64,000 nt of DNA from Sporolactobacillus shoreae (GCF_004684935.1 NZ_SRJD01000001.1:1-64000), one strand, 5' to 3'; shown: positions 36,500 to 46,583, counted from the stretch's first letter. The notes: generated from the letters alone by a model not told the origin. Translations and numbers: made by a program.

Positions 36500-38074
36500 A
36501 TGTCTATAAATGATAATAGAAATTTTTTCAGAAAATTAATTTTGACACTATGGAGCAATCGTTTTGTTGTTTTTTTATCTCTTTATTCATTTTTTATTAT
36601 GCTTTTCTTTACGCAGTCATCTCCTTTTTTTGCATTAAATAATTGGGATGACGCAAATGCTTTTTTCACCGTTGGAAAGGGAATGGCTCATGGACTTGTC
36701 CCGTATAAAGATCTTTTTGAACAAAAAGGACCTCTGCTCTATGCGATCTATGAATTGGCTTACCTGATTTGGCATACGAGCTTTTTCGGGGTCTATCTAC
36801 TTGAAAGTTTGGCCATGTTCTTCAGTCTGTTCCTGGCTCATAAAATTGCCCAATTATATCTTCATCGAATGTCATCGGCACTTGTGTCACTTTTCTTCCC
36901 GATACTGATTTTGAACCAGCCTGCTTTTTATTTTGGAGGAAGTGCAGAGGAATTTGCCATTCCTTTTCTGATGCTTTTTCTATATCTCGTTCTGAACCAT
37001 TTTAAATTGTCTCACGATAAACCGTTCAGTTACAGGTTTTATATCACAATCGGTTTGATCGCCGGTTGCCTTCTTTGGATCAAATTTACTTTTCTCGGAG
37101 GCTGTATTGGTTTTTATATAGCATTGTTCGTTATCCTTGCAGGCAAGCGAAAGTGGAAGGAACTGCTTCAAGCATTGGCTTTCACAACGATCGGACTGAT
37201 TCTTTCAAGTATGCCATGGCTGATTTATTTTGGTGTGAATCATGCGCTTGTTGATCTCTTCAATGTCTACTTTAAGTTTAACCTGTCAACCTATTCTTCA
37301 CAGCTGACTATTCCGGATAAACTGATAAACAGTGCTCTGGCTATAGGAGCAACTTTAAATAAAAATGTTGAAAGTAAGATCATGTTTTTAATCGGGATGG
37401 CTGATTTTTTGCTCACATGGAAGTATTTCCGGTCAAGTGCAGAAAAATGGATCCTGTTCAGTATTACTGTTGGGTTACTCCTTGGCGTCTATATCGGGGG
37501 TAGAGAATACGTTTATTATTTTCTTATTGTGACACCCCTGACTCTGTTCGGGCTCATTGCAATCGGCTTGTTCCTTCAAAAATCAAAACAGTTAATGCCC
37601 TATGAAAAGAATAAAAAGGGAAGGTGGCTGGTGCTTCTCTTTTTTTCAATGGTTACGATCTATCTTTGCTTTGGTTACAATACCAATATTCAATATTCCA
37701 GATTCCTTGAAAAAAAAATACCGGTACAAAAAAAGTTTGCTGCAATTATTGACCGTCAGAAGACCCCAACACTTCTTAATTATGGTTTTCTGGATGGTGG
37801 ATTTTATTTAGCAGCAAACATCGTTCCGAATGTCCGGTATTTTGAAAAACAGAACATTGACCATAAATTATACCCTGAGAATATGAATGCTCAGAATCAA
37901 TATATCAGAGAGGGAAAAACTGAATTTGTCGTTATTCGATTAGAAAGACATTTGAATTCGGAACGTATCAATATTCAGGGCATTCAAAAGACATATCATG
38001 TTATCGCGAAACAGGTTCAAAAATTGAACGGGAGACCCATTCTTTATATTTTGCTTCAAAAAAATGTAAAATAA
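36500..38074 (+). CDS. GT-C/GT39-like membrane glycosyltransferase
   Basis: About 524 residues with 11 or so helices. The first external loop is NNWDDANAFFTVGKGMAHGLVPYKDLFEQKGPLLY (read in pieces), where the acidic NWDDA and the E-x-KGPL motif mark ArnT/PMT-like GT-C enzymes. A soluble tail of about 130 residues follows the last helix. It likely moves a sugar from a polyprenyl carrier to an external acceptor. ATG 36500 is preferred over ATG 36467, although both ribosome-binding sites are weak. It stands between the two giant genes. Confidence 0.75.
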   Translation: MSINDNRNFFRKLILTLWSNRFVVFLSLYSFFIMLFFTQSSPFFALNNWDDANAFFTVGKGMAHGLVPYKDLFEQKGPLLYAIYELAYLIWHTSFFGVYLLESLAMFFSLFLAHKIAQLYLHRMSSALVSLFFPILILNQPAFYFGGSAEEFAIPFLMLFLYLVLNHFKLSHDKPFSYRFYITIGLIAGCLLWIKFTFLGGCIGFYIALFVILAGKRKWKELLQALAFTTIGLILSSMPWLIYFGVNHALVDLFNVYFKFNLSTYSSQLTIPDKLINSALAIGATLNKNVESKIMFLIGMADFLLTWKYFRSSAEKWILFSITVGLLLGVYIGGREYVYYFLIVTPLTLFGLIAIGLFLQKSKQLMPYEKNKKGRWLVLLFFSMVTIYLCFGYNTNIQYSRFLEKKIPVQKKFAAIIDRQKTPTLLNYGFLDGGFYLAANIVPNVRYFEKQNIDHKLYPENMNAQNQYIREGKTEFVVIRLERHLNSERINIQGIQKTYHVIAKQVQKLNGRPILYILLQKNVK

Positions 38075-38120
38075 CCGTTTTAACAACTTCCGCATGTTTG
38101 ATTGTTCTTTAAGGATGACA

Positions 38121-41100
38121 TCATTTGCTGTGTTGGCTTAATAGGCGCTCAACGGCTTCTTTAGAAGAATCACCGCGGCCGAATGTACAAAATTTATTAT
38201 AAAAATTGGTATATTTAACGTTGTATTCCGTTGATTTCGGCAAAGTGAGCACATTTTGAACTAATTCTTTGGTATTCATGACTATTGGGCCTGGAACAGT
38301 TTCTTCGTAATTTAAATAGATACCACGCAGATCATTTTTGTAATATTCCAGATCATAGGCAAAAAATAGCATTGGACGCTTCAAATGTGCATAATCAAAC
38401 ATAACAGAAGAATAATCGGTAACCATCATATCCGAAATTAAATACAAATCCTGGATTTCCGGATAAGCGGAAACGTCATAGACAAATTTCTTATAATTTT
38501 CAATATCAATTTTACTTGATACAAAATAATGTAAGCGTAGTAAAATGATATAATTTGACGCAAGTTTATCTCTCAGCAAGTCAAAGTCAAGTTGCAGATC
38601 GAACTTTCCCTGTTCTCTGAAAGTTGGAGCGTACAGAATGATTTTCTTGTTCAATGGTAAATTAAGCTTTTGTTTCATCGCCTGAATGGCATCGGCGTTA
38701 TTCTGTTTATATAGGCTGTCATTTCTTGGAAACCCGCATTCCACATAGCTTCGCTTATAGCGATAAGCCCTTTTTGTAATCTCTGTCATATAAGGGCTTG
38801 GGGATATCAAAAGATCCCACCTGCCTGACCTTCTAAGCAATCCGTCCTGCTGGCTTTTTTTGCTGTATGCAGGTTTCTCATCAAATCCCATCGTTTTCAT
38901 AAAGGTCCCATGCAGTGTCTGCATTTCGATCTGACCTTTTCTTTTGACATAAAAATTCGGAAAGTTGCCATTTTCAACAAAATACTTTGCAGTGGAAAAA
39001 TAATAAAAGTAACGCCAGCTGTTTTTTCGTATCGTTATGACATCCTTGGGCACTGGAGTATACTCGTTATCAAAGAACCAGATATATTTAAATTTGCTGC
39101 CATATGTTTTCTTTATATACTCATAGATGGCTTTTGGATTGTCATTAAATGACCGGCCCCAAAAACTTTCGAAAACAATATTGTTTCTTTTAATTGGCAG
39201 AAGCCGCATCATCGGGTACAGATACAACTTGACGAATTTCTGCCTTCTTTCTGATCGGTCTACAAAATCCCATGTAAGCTTTGTGTGAAACAAAAGCGAA
39301 CCGTGGGCCCCTTTTCCTGTACTGAATTTTAATCGTTCGAAAAAGACAGATTTAGAAGGTGCGTGCAATAAGGATGGTGAATAAATGACCGGTATTTTGT
39401 AAGCGAGAATTTCTCCTTGATTATTTTTTCCCTCAACCTCAAAAAATACATGCCAGTCACCAGTAGCATACCATTTAAAGTGACCGCTCTTATCCAGACA
39501 ATTTATCGTAAGTGAGCGCGTTTCGGTGCTTTTTCCCTGTGTATCAGGTAAATTAATGATGACTGGGGGAGTGTCGCCTTGTGGTTCAAAAATAAGATGC
39601 TTTGCAATGACTTCATACTCTACCTTATCAGGTAATTCAGGAAGGATAATCTCAATTTCCATTACAAGGTCTTTAAAAACAAGTTTGCTTAACATCGGGT
39701 GTTGATACTTGGAAACAGTAATAGTCAGATTTCCTTGAGAAATTTCCGTCCACACATTGCGGCCCTGAAGTGTAAAAATAGTACTGCCAGACTTAAGACA
39801 GGCTTTAGCAGAGTGAGGAACAATCTCTCCTGAAAGTCGGTACCCTAAGACCCAGGATCCATGATTAAAGTTCATCTCTCCAAGTTTATGTGACGGTATT
39901 GAGGCTATGAACCGGTGATCATCAGTATAAGCGACTTCTAGGTCACATGTGATATCCTGAGATGAAGAAGTATTTAAACGAGAAAGGCATAAATTGTCAA
40001 TCTTCCGTTCATATTTTCCTTCAAGTATCAGTAAATCGTCTTTTGTATCACATCTTGTAATCAAGACATCAGGTTTGTAAATATCGATGGCAAGATTCCA
40101 TTCTCCATTATAGTTTACATTCCACGCTTGATCACCGATTAATTTAAAACCGGCTTTGTTACTGCCCTTCAGCGGATTTCCAATACGTACAGTTTTTGTG
40201 ATTCCCTGAACAGTCAAAGTTAAAAACACTGCCCATTTTCCATTTTGAAGTATGCTAAAACATTTTTCAGAGTCAATGTTGATAGAAAACAATGACCAAT
40301 TATAATTGTAAACCCTTGAGAAGGGATTTATTTTGCTTTTCTTTGATGTTCCCCATTTTCTCGTAATGGATTTGTCTCTGCCCAATATCACTGGGATATC
40401 TGTTTGAATTTTATTGTTCAGATTAATGACATGCGCAGACATTTTCACCTTACTCTGACTTTTCGAATCAAGCCCTTCAATAAAAGCATGGCCGGAAATA
40501 GTCAGCGTTTTCGTGCTATTCCATCTAACCTTGTGTATTTTTGAAACAGCTCTTAGAGCATCATCAACACAAACTGGATACTCTTCTGCGACTGCTGAAG
40601 TTTTATATTTCTGATACCAATGCCCTTTTTCTTTGTATGGTTTGTATGAGAGAATTTGATTTTTAGACAAACTCATCAGCTCAAGAGCGTCTGCCATTCT
40701 ATTCTGAATCACAAATTGATAGGCTAGAGAAAGGTGGGATGGAATTTTCTTGAATAAATGAACATCTATGCGTGACAAATCTTGGCAGATCATCTTTCGG
40801 AGGCGATCACTGGAATCCGTATTGGTACTATTACTTATTAATGCTGGGTAGTCAACCGTCAAATATTTCAAATGGTTTTCTTCGATTAGTTCATCCGAAG
40901 CATTCTGCTGTTTCAAGAAATCATTAAGCGAGTGCATTGTTTTCAAATGATCAAAAAGAGTCTCTATATTTTTATTAGTGTCAGTCAAATCGCTATCGAA
41001 CACTTCTTCGATTCGCCAAAAATAAACTGTATCCTGCACAATGTCAACGGTTTCTGCCAGAAAATGAGCCGGAATGGTGACCTGCATTTCTTCGGCTGGA

Positions 41101-41639
41101 AGGTGTTCAGGAAAAACAAATTGATTTTTTTCCCAGAATGAGCGTTTAAAGATTTTATTCCCTATGGTTGTGTCATACAGCAGTGATGGATTTCTTGAGA
41201 TATGTGTTTTTTCACATGAGTCAGAAGCAGATTTACTACTCATCCAGTATTTTACATTTTTTTTCGAGTTAAACCGGTTAATACCACCGATAACAATATC
41301 TGAATGGGTATGTTCGGCCATTCCATACATTATTTCATAGGCACGGGAACCAAGGTAGTCAGAACTGTTCACGAAAGCGATGTATTCTCCTGATGCATAC
41401 TGAATGCCTTTATTCCAGGCTGCGCCGATACCTTTCTCTGCTATCTTATGAATCGCTTCGAAATTTTCATATTTTGTAGCGTAAGTGTCCATAATTCTAC
41501 TTGTTTTTTCATCAGATCCATCATCAATCATGATGATCTGAATAGCGTTAAGGCTTTGATTAACTAATGATTCCAAACTCTGTTCTATGTATTGTACACT
41601 GTTATAGCAGGGTACTATGACACTTATCTTGTAATTCAT
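38121..41639 (-). CDS. Giant GT2-TagF protein, second copy, with altered GT2 motifs
   Basis: 1172 residues, same architecture as the 32591-36091 protein: GT2-like domain (KISVIVPCYNSVQYIEQSL), long beta-rich centre and C-terminal TagF-like domain (IVFESFWGRSFNDNPKAIYEY, LHGTFMKTMGFD, LRLHYFVSS, VTDYSSVMFDY). In the GT2 part the metal motif reads VNSSDY instead of VDSDD, and the base motif reads AEEMQ instead of YEDIP, so glycosyl transfer may be lost while the TagF part looks intact. ATG 41639 has GGGGAGAG upstream. The gene is on the opposite strand to its paralogs. Confidence 0.87.
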   Translation of the reverse strand: MNYKISVIVPCYNSVQYIEQSLESLVNQSLNAIQIIMIDDGSDEKTSRIMDTYATKYENFEAIHKIAEKGIGAAWNKGIQYASGEYIAFVNSSDYLGSRAYEIMYGMAEHTHSDIVIGGINRFNSKKNVKYWMSSKSASDSCEKTHISRNPSLLYDTTIGNKIFKRSFWEKNQFVFPEHLPAEEMQVTIPAHFLAETVDIVQDTVYFWRIEEVFDSDLTDTNKNIETLFDHLKTMHSLNDFLKQQNASDELIEENHLKYLTVDYPALISNSTNTDSSDRLRKMICQDLSRIDVHLFKKIPSHLSLAYQFVIQNRMADALELMSLSKNQILSYKPYKEKGHWYQKYKTSAVAEEYPVCVDDALRAVSKIHKVRWNSTKTLTISGHAFIEGLDSKSQSKVKMSAHVINLNNKIQTDIPVILGRDKSITRKWGTSKKSKINPFSRVYNYNWSLFSINIDSEKCFSILQNGKWAVFLTLTVQGITKTVRIGNPLKGSNKAGFKLIGDQAWNVNYNGEWNLAIDIYKPDVLITRCDTKDDLLILEGKYERKIDNLCLSRLNTSSSQDITCDLEVAYTDDHRFIASIPSHKLGEMNFNHGSWVLGYRLSGEIVPHSAKACLKSGSTIFTLQGRNVWTEISQGNLTITVSKYQHPMLSKLVFKDLVMEIEIILPELPDKVEYEVIAKHLIFEPQGDTPPVIINLPDTQGKSTETRSLTINCLDKSGHFKWYATGDWHVFFEVEGKNNQGEILAYKIPVIYSPSLLHAPSKSVFFERLKFSTGKGAHGSLLFHTKLTWDFVDRSERRQKFVKLYLYPMMRLLPIKRNNIVFESFWGRSFNDNPKAIYEYIKKTYGSKFKYIWFFDNEYTPVPKDVITIRKNSWRYFYYFSTAKYFVENGNFPNFYVKRKGQIEMQTLHGTFMKTMGFDEKPAYSKKSQQDGLLRRSGRWDLLISPSPYMTEITKRAYRYKRSYVECGFPRNDSLYKQNNADAIQAMKQKLNLPLNKKIILYAPTFREQGKFDLQLDFDLLRDKLASNYIILLRLHYFVSSKIDIENYKKFVYDVSAYPEIQDLYLISDMMVTDYSSVMFDYAHLKRPMLFFAYDLEYYKNDLRGIYLNYEETVPGPIVMNTKELVQNVLTLPKSTEYNVKYTNFYNKFCTFGRGDSSKEAVERLLSQHSK

Positions 41640-41904
41640 CCATCTCTCCCCTTGCATCATTCAATGTCATCTATAGCATTTTACATCATCTTAACATTAA
41701 TTTTAAAATTTAATAAGCCTTTTTAGAGGAAACGAACAAGGTATTGTATTCGTATAGTTTGTTGTCAAGGTGATTGATTTGTGTGGATACATTGTCAAAG
41801 TGTCCATGTTTCTTTAAAATAATCGATAGCAGCAAGGGACAGGTTGCCTCAAGTGTCATGCATAATCTCAGTCGATCCCTTCAAAAAAAGAGGAAAGTGA
41901 ATGA

Positions 41905-43494
41905 TTGATTATGAGTTCAGCTCCAAAAATCAGTGTTATCGTTCCTATATATAATGTTGAAAAATATCTGAAAAAGTGTCTGGATTCTTTAGCCAGTCAA
42001 ACACTTAAAGACATAGAGGTCATTCTGGTTAATGATGGCTCGACAGATCGCAGCGGTGAAATCATGCACCAGTATGCGGCTAAATTCAGCAATTTCTACG
42101 CCTTCGATAAAACGAACGGAGGTCTCGGGCAGGCGAGAAATTTCGGTGTGACATTTGCTAAGGGGAGATACATAGCTTTTGTTGACTCTGATGATTTTGT
42201 TGAACCGGCCGCATACGAGAAGATGTATTCAACGGCTGAACTGACCCATTCCGATCTGGTGATCGGAAATGTCATCCGTTTTAATGCCTATAAGAAATTT
42301 CCCTCAGTTTTACATCAAAAAGTATTCAGCGGAACCAAACTGAAGACCCATGTTACTCGCGATCATGAATTAATTTATGACACGACAGCTTGGAATAAAC
42401 TGTTCAGAACGTCATTCTGGAAAGCTAATCATTTTAGCTTTCCAGAAAAAATGCTTTATGAAGATATTCCGATAACTTTTCCGGCACATTACCTGGCGAC
42501 AACAGTCGATGTCCTCGAAGATGTAGTCTACGCCTGGAGGTTCAGAAGCTTCGGAGATCATTCGATCACTCAGAGCAGGACAGATATCAGCAACCTTCGT
42601 GACCGATTAAAAGCTATCGATATGCTGAATAACTTTTTTGAGGATCAGATGATCACCGGGGAGCTCTGTGAAGCCAAGGATTATAAATTGTTAAGTACAG
42701 ACTTTTTACTTTATATGAATAAGTTGCCCGCTGCGGATTCTGCATACGCCGATTACTTATTACACTATGTGACTGAATATCTGAGGGAAGTTCCGGAGAA
42801 GGTTCTGCTCCGTTTGCAGCCCATCGACCGTATGAAGTATTATTTCGTTAAAGAACAGGATAAAGAAAAACTTTTCCGGCTCATTAATTTTCAGAAAACA
42901 GCTGATTTCCGCAGACGGAGAATTATCGGGAGAGCGGATGGGCATTATTACGACGATCTTCCTTTTCATGATCTTGTTCCTAAATCTTTTCTTCAGATTG
43001 AGAACAATCTAAAAGTAGTGCAACGGACAAAGAAGATTTTCTGGGACCATAATGAGCTGGTTGTTAAGGGTTCTGGTTTTATTGAGAAGATCGATGTGCT
43101 GCGCAAAAAAGATGTCACAATGAAGTTTTCCCTGATCAATGAGGCGACGGGTGAGTGTATCCCTATCTCTCTAACACAATTAAAAAAATCCAGAATTAAT
43201 ACTGTCAGGGCGGCGATATCCGGAAGAATACGAAAGCCTCACTTCGATCTGGTCTATCATTATGATTGGTCGGCATTTGTGGTGCGAATTCCATTTGATC
43301 GGCATCCTTTTGAAGATCTCTCATCAGGGACTTATACGATCCGGGGCGAAATCAACGCAGGAGGGCTTAGCCGTTCATTTATAGTAGCAGGCAAATTAGG
43401 GGAAAAAGATCTTCTTCAAAACATAGGGAAAAGGGATAAAATAATCCGCGCAAAATCTGGCGGAAGCGGAAAATTATATATTGTTAGGGAATAA
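41905..43494 (+). CDS. GT2 glycosyltransferase with beta-rich tail (paralog lacking the TagF domain)
   Basis: 529 residues. The N-terminal GT2 domain is the closest relative of that in the 32591 protein: KISVIVPIYNVEKYLKKCLDS, NDGSTDRS, VDSDD, LIYDTTAWNKLFRTSFW and YEDIP are all kept. After a beta-rich segment (residues about 340-505) the protein ends at a point where the giant copy continues into its second beta module and TagF domain. No TagF remnant follows in 43495-43700, so this looks like a natural short form. TTG 41905 is 11 nt after GAGG; ATG 41911 is the other option. Confidence 0.85.
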   Translation: MIMSSAPKISVIVPIYNVEKYLKKCLDSLASQTLKDIEVILVNDGSTDRSGEIMHQYAAKFSNFYAFDKTNGGLGQARNFGVTFAKGRYIAFVDSDDFVEPAAYEKMYSTAELTHSDLVIGNVIRFNAYKKFPSVLHQKVFSGTKLKTHVTRDHELIYDTTAWNKLFRTSFWKANHFSFPEKMLYEDIPITFPAHYLATTVDVLEDVVYAWRFRSFGDHSITQSRTDISNLRDRLKAIDMLNNFFEDQMITGELCEAKDYKLLSTDFLLYMNKLPAADSAYADYLLHYVTEYLREVPEKVLLRLQPIDRMKYYFVKEQDKEKLFRLINFQKTADFRRRRIIGRADGHYYDDLPFHDLVPKSFLQIENNLKVVQRTKKIFWDHNELVVKGSGFIEKIDVLRKKDVTMKFSLINEATGECIPISLTQLKKSRINTVRAAISGRIRKPHFDLVYHYDWSAFVVRIPFDRHPFEDLSSGTYTIRGEINAGGLSRSFIVAGKLGEKDLLQNIGKRDKIIRAKSGGSGKLYIVRE

Positions 43495-43558
43495 AGTTTT
43501 CACGGATGCGAAAAAGAGGGATTAGATTCACCTTGTGTATTGAGGACATCAGAGCCAA

Positions 43559-43587
43559 TTGAAATTCGAAACACTAGGAATTATAAT
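43559..43587 (+). promoter_or_regulatory. Sigma-A promoter of the tagD operon
   Basis: TTGAAA (43559-43564) and TATAAT (43582-43587) with a 17-bp spacer, about 115 bp before tagD. Confidence 0.7.
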
Positions 43588-43700
43588 TATGTAATAGTTA
43601 ATTTCAGACAGAGATTTTTTATTATCATGAATTCTGAAGAGATTTCACTTAATGGAGTATCTGCTTTCTGAGAATTAAAGAAAACCGGGAGAGATAATTA

Positions 43701-44099
43701 ATGAAAAAAGTCTTAACATACGGCACATTTGATCTGCTCCACTATGGTCATATTAACTTGCTGAAACGTGCCAAAGAGCTTGGCGATTATCTGATTGTCG
43801 GACTGTCTACGGACGAGTTCAATGCCTTGAAGCATAAAGAAGCTTATCACAATTATGACCACAGAAAACTGATACTCGAAGCAGTCCGTTATGTTGATCT
43901 CGTGATCCCTGAAAATAATTGGGAGCAGAAGATCGACGATGTCAAAAAGTATGATGTTGATGTATTTGTCATGGGCGATGACTGGAAGGGGAAGTTTGAC
44001 TTCTTGAAAGATTACTGTGAAGTGGTTTATCTGCCCCGTACGGTTGGTATTTCGACAACTAAAATCAAACAGGATCTTTTTTCTGTCAAAAATGATTAG
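43701..44099 (+). CDS. tagD: Glycerol-3-phosphate cytidylyltransferase
   Basis: 132 residues; makes CDP-glycerol from CTP and glycerol 3-phosphate, donor for poly(glycerol phosphate) teichoic acid. The nucleotidyltransferase motif HYGH is at residues 14-17 (TYGTFDLLHYGHINLLKRA), and the second signature RTVGISTTKIK is near the C-terminus. Length equals the B. subtilis enzyme. It overlaps the next gene, so donor synthesis and its use are coupled. Confidence 0.95.
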   Translation: MKKVLTYGTFDLLHYGHINLLKRAKELGDYLIVGLSTDEFNALKHKEAYHNYDHRKLILEAVRYVDLVIPENNWEQKIDDVKKYDVDVFVMGDDWKGKFDFLKDYCEVVYLPRTVGISTTKIKQDLFSVKND

Positions 44100-45321
44100 A
44101 GAATGGTTGGTCAGCGCCTATCTTTATTTATTCAAGATCCTGTTCGTACTAGCGAAGCTTTTTCCTCAAAAGGAAAAAGTTTCTTTTGTTGTTTCGTTCA
44201 GTGAGAACACGAAATATCTTGCCCATGAGTTTGAAAAAGAACAGTTAAAAACGGAACTTGTTTTTCTGTGCAGAGGAAAATGCATTGCCGATTTTTCAGG
44301 GGGAAAAGGGACAGTCATTCCTTTTGAGACATCTGGTTTTTTGGACATGGCACGATCCGCTTATCACCTTGCTACATCGAAAACCGTATTTGTCGATAAT
44401 TATTTCGGCTTTCTTTCGGTTGTTAAGTTTCGCAAAGAGGTTCAATGCATTCAGATCTGGCATGCAGCGGGGGCGCTCAAAACGTTCGGACTTGAGGACA
44501 AATCTATAAGCATGAGGACAAGAGGGGCAAACCGGCGTTTTGCTCAAGTGTATCAGCGCTTCGATAAAGTAATCGTTGGTTCCGATATTATGGCAGAAAT
44601 ATTTAAACGTTCTTTTGGGATTACTGATGATCGAATTCTTCGGACAGGGATTCCAAGAACAGATTTCTTTTATCACCTGAAAGCAGAGGATCCAGTCTTT
44701 CATGATATGACGGCTATGTCTCAGTCGGGAAGTGATGAGCAATATGGACTGGCTTCTGAAGTGCAGACTTTTATCGATGGTCCGTTTGCTTCAAAAAGGA
44801 AGATCCTTTACGCTCCGACATACAGGGACAATGAACGGAATACCAACCAGCTTCACCTTGACATCGATCAGATGAAAAATGAATTAGGCGCAGAATATGT
44901 CCTTCTCCTCAGGCTTCACCCGGCTGTCCGGGACGGTTTCGTGATTCCTGATCAGGATCAGGGCTTTGCTTTCGACTGTTCCTCATATTCCGATATTAAT
45001 CAGCTACTCTTAATCAGTGATATTCTTGTGACGGACTACTCATCTATTCCAGTTGAATATTCCCTTTTAAATAAGCCGATGATTTTCTTTCCTTACGATC
45101 TGAAAGAATACGGAAGGGAAAGGGGCTTTCAGGCAGATTACATGGATTGGGTACCAGGACCTGTCGCTTTCTCAACTACTGATTTGATCAAGTTGATCCG
45201 GCATAATTCATTCGATATGAAGCAAGTCGCTGCATTTTCGTCTCAATGGAACCGATATTCCAAGGGCTTTTCCAGCAGAAATGTTGTCCAGTATGTGATT
45301 AAAAGTTGCGGACTGCGGTAA
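44092..45321 (+). CDS. TagB-like CDP-glycerol glycerophosphotransferase
   Basis: 409 residues of the CDP-glycerol glycerophosphotransferase family. One membrane-associating N-terminal segment (YLYLFKILFVLAKLF) precedes VSFVVSFSENTKYLAHEF. The catalytic motifs are IQIWHAAGALKTFG, LLLRLHPAVRDG and LVTDYSSIPVEYSLLNKP. The WHAAGALKTFG form is closer to TagB (primase) or TarB than to TagF. ATG 44092 overlaps tagD by eight bases; a longer frame inside tagD is rejected. Confidence 0.85.
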   Translation: MIREWLVSAYLYLFKILFVLAKLFPQKEKVSFVVSFSENTKYLAHEFEKEQLKTELVFLCRGKCIADFSGGKGTVIPFETSGFLDMARSAYHLATSKTVFVDNYFGFLSVVKFRKEVQCIQIWHAAGALKTFGLEDKSISMRTRGANRRFAQVYQRFDKVIVGSDIMAEIFKRSFGITDDRILRTGIPRTDFFYHLKAEDPVFHDMTAMSQSGSDEQYGLASEVQTFIDGPFASKRKILYAPTYRDNERNTNQLHLDIDQMKNELGAEYVLLLRLHPAVRDGFVIPDQDQGFAFDCSSYSDINQLLLISDILVTDYSSIPVEYSLLNKPMIFFPYDLKEYGRERGFQADYMDWVPGPVAFSTTDLIKLIRHNSFDMKQVAAFSSQWNRYSKGFSSRNVVQYVIKSCGLR

Positions 45322-45356
45322 TCTGAGCAGCTACCAGAAAGGGAATATAGCCATTC

Positions 45357-46583
45357 ATGCGAAAAAAAAAGAAGATCCTTCGGTTACTCCATACGATGAT
45401 AAGCAATATGGCAATTTGGCTGGTTCAGAATGCCTATCGATTATTATTCTGGTTTTTCGGCAAACTTCCGGCAGATCATAAACTGGTTATCTTCGAAAGC
45501 TTTTTCGGAAGACAGTACAGTTGCAATCCCCGGGCAATTTATGAACATATGAAGAACCATTGTCCTGAATATCGGCTGATCTGGATCTCTGAACGCGGTT
45601 ACGAAAAAATTTTTGATGCACACCAGGTGCCGTATGTCAGACGCTATTCTTTGCATTGGGTGCTTTTGATGTGCCGGGCAGGATATTGGGTGACGAATAT
45701 CCGTTTTCCGAAGTGGTTCCACAAACCGGCGCATACTATATATCTACAGACATGGCATGGAACTCCTTTAAAGAAACTGGCTCTGGACACCGAGGAATAT
45801 TTTCTTGGCGGAACGACCGTTGAACAATACAAGAAAAATTTTGTGAAGGAATCAGGCATGTGGGATTATCTGGTCTCCCCTAATCGATATTCTTCAGAGA
45901 TTTTCACCCGGGCATTTGGCTTTAATGGCTCGATGATCGAAACAGGCTATCCGCGCAATGACTTTCTTTACCGGGCGAATGATCATGAGACGATTGAACA
46001 GATCAAGGAAAGGTGTGGCCTTCCGAAAGACAAGAAAATTATTCTCTATGCGCCGACATGGCGAGATGACCAGTTCTACACAAAAGGGAAGTATAAATTC
46101 AAGCTTGATCTTGATCTGAAACAAATGAGAGCGGCGCTCGGTAAGGACTATTTAATCATTATACGGCTGCATTATCTGATCGCCGATCAACTGGATCTGT
46201 CCGGATATAGAGGGTTTGCCTATGATTTTTCCCGTCATGAGGATATTAGAGAACTTTATCTCATCAGTGATCTCCTCATCACAGACTATTCATCCGTTTT
46301 CTTTGATTATGCAAACCTGAAACGACCGATGATTTTTTTTACATATGATCTTGAATCCTATAAAAATCATTTGCGCGGTTTCTACTTTGACTTCGAAAGA
46401 ATGGCACCAGGCCCTATTGTTAGAACGACCGGCCAGGTCATAAAGTCTATACGGGATATTGAAGACACCGGTTTTGCGGTCGGCAGCAATTTTGTTCCGT
46501 TTTTTGATCAGTTCTGCGATCTTGAGGACGGCCATGCTTCAGAAAGAGTCGTTAATCGCGTTTTTAACCATCAATCGTCATGA
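45357..46583 (+). CDS. Short TagF-like CDP-glycerol glycerophosphotransferase
   Basis: 408 residues. It begins with a basic amphipathic N-terminus, then LVIFESFFGRQYSCNPRAIYEHM, LQTWHGTPLKKLALD, IIIRLHYLIADQ and LITDYSSVFFDYANLKRP, the catalytic set of TagF/TarF/TarL. The domain is collinear with the C-terminal part of the giant proteins and could be primase, elongator or a TarF-like enzyme. GAAAGGGAA is about 12 nt upstream of the ATG. It ends the tagD-tagB unit; no terminator is seen. Confidence 0.87.
   Translation: MRKKKKILRLLHTMISNMAIWLVQNAYRLLFWFFGKLPADHKLVIFESFFGRQYSCNPRAIYEHMKNHCPEYRLIWISERGYEKIFDAHQVPYVRRYSLHWVLLMCRAGYWVTNIRFPKWFHKPAHTIYLQTWHGTPLKKLALDTEEYFLGGTTVEQYKKNFVKESGMWDYLVSPNRYSSEIFTRAFGFNGSMIETGYPRNDFLYRANDHETIEQIKERCGLPKDKKIILYAPTWRDDQFYTKGKYKFKLDLDLKQMRAALGKDYLIIIRLHYLIADQLDLSGYRGFAYDFSRHEDIRELYLISDLLITDYSSVFFDYANLKRPMIFFTYDLESYKNHLRGFYFDFERMAPGPIVRTTGQVIKSIRDIEDTGFAVGSNFVPFFDQFCDLEDGHASERVVNRVFNHQSS

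Noticed and set aside
43495-43700. Search for a broken TagF half after the short GT2 paralog
   Set aside because: No TagF motif is seen in any frame; the short gene ends at a domain boundary and is followed by a clean promoter for tagD.
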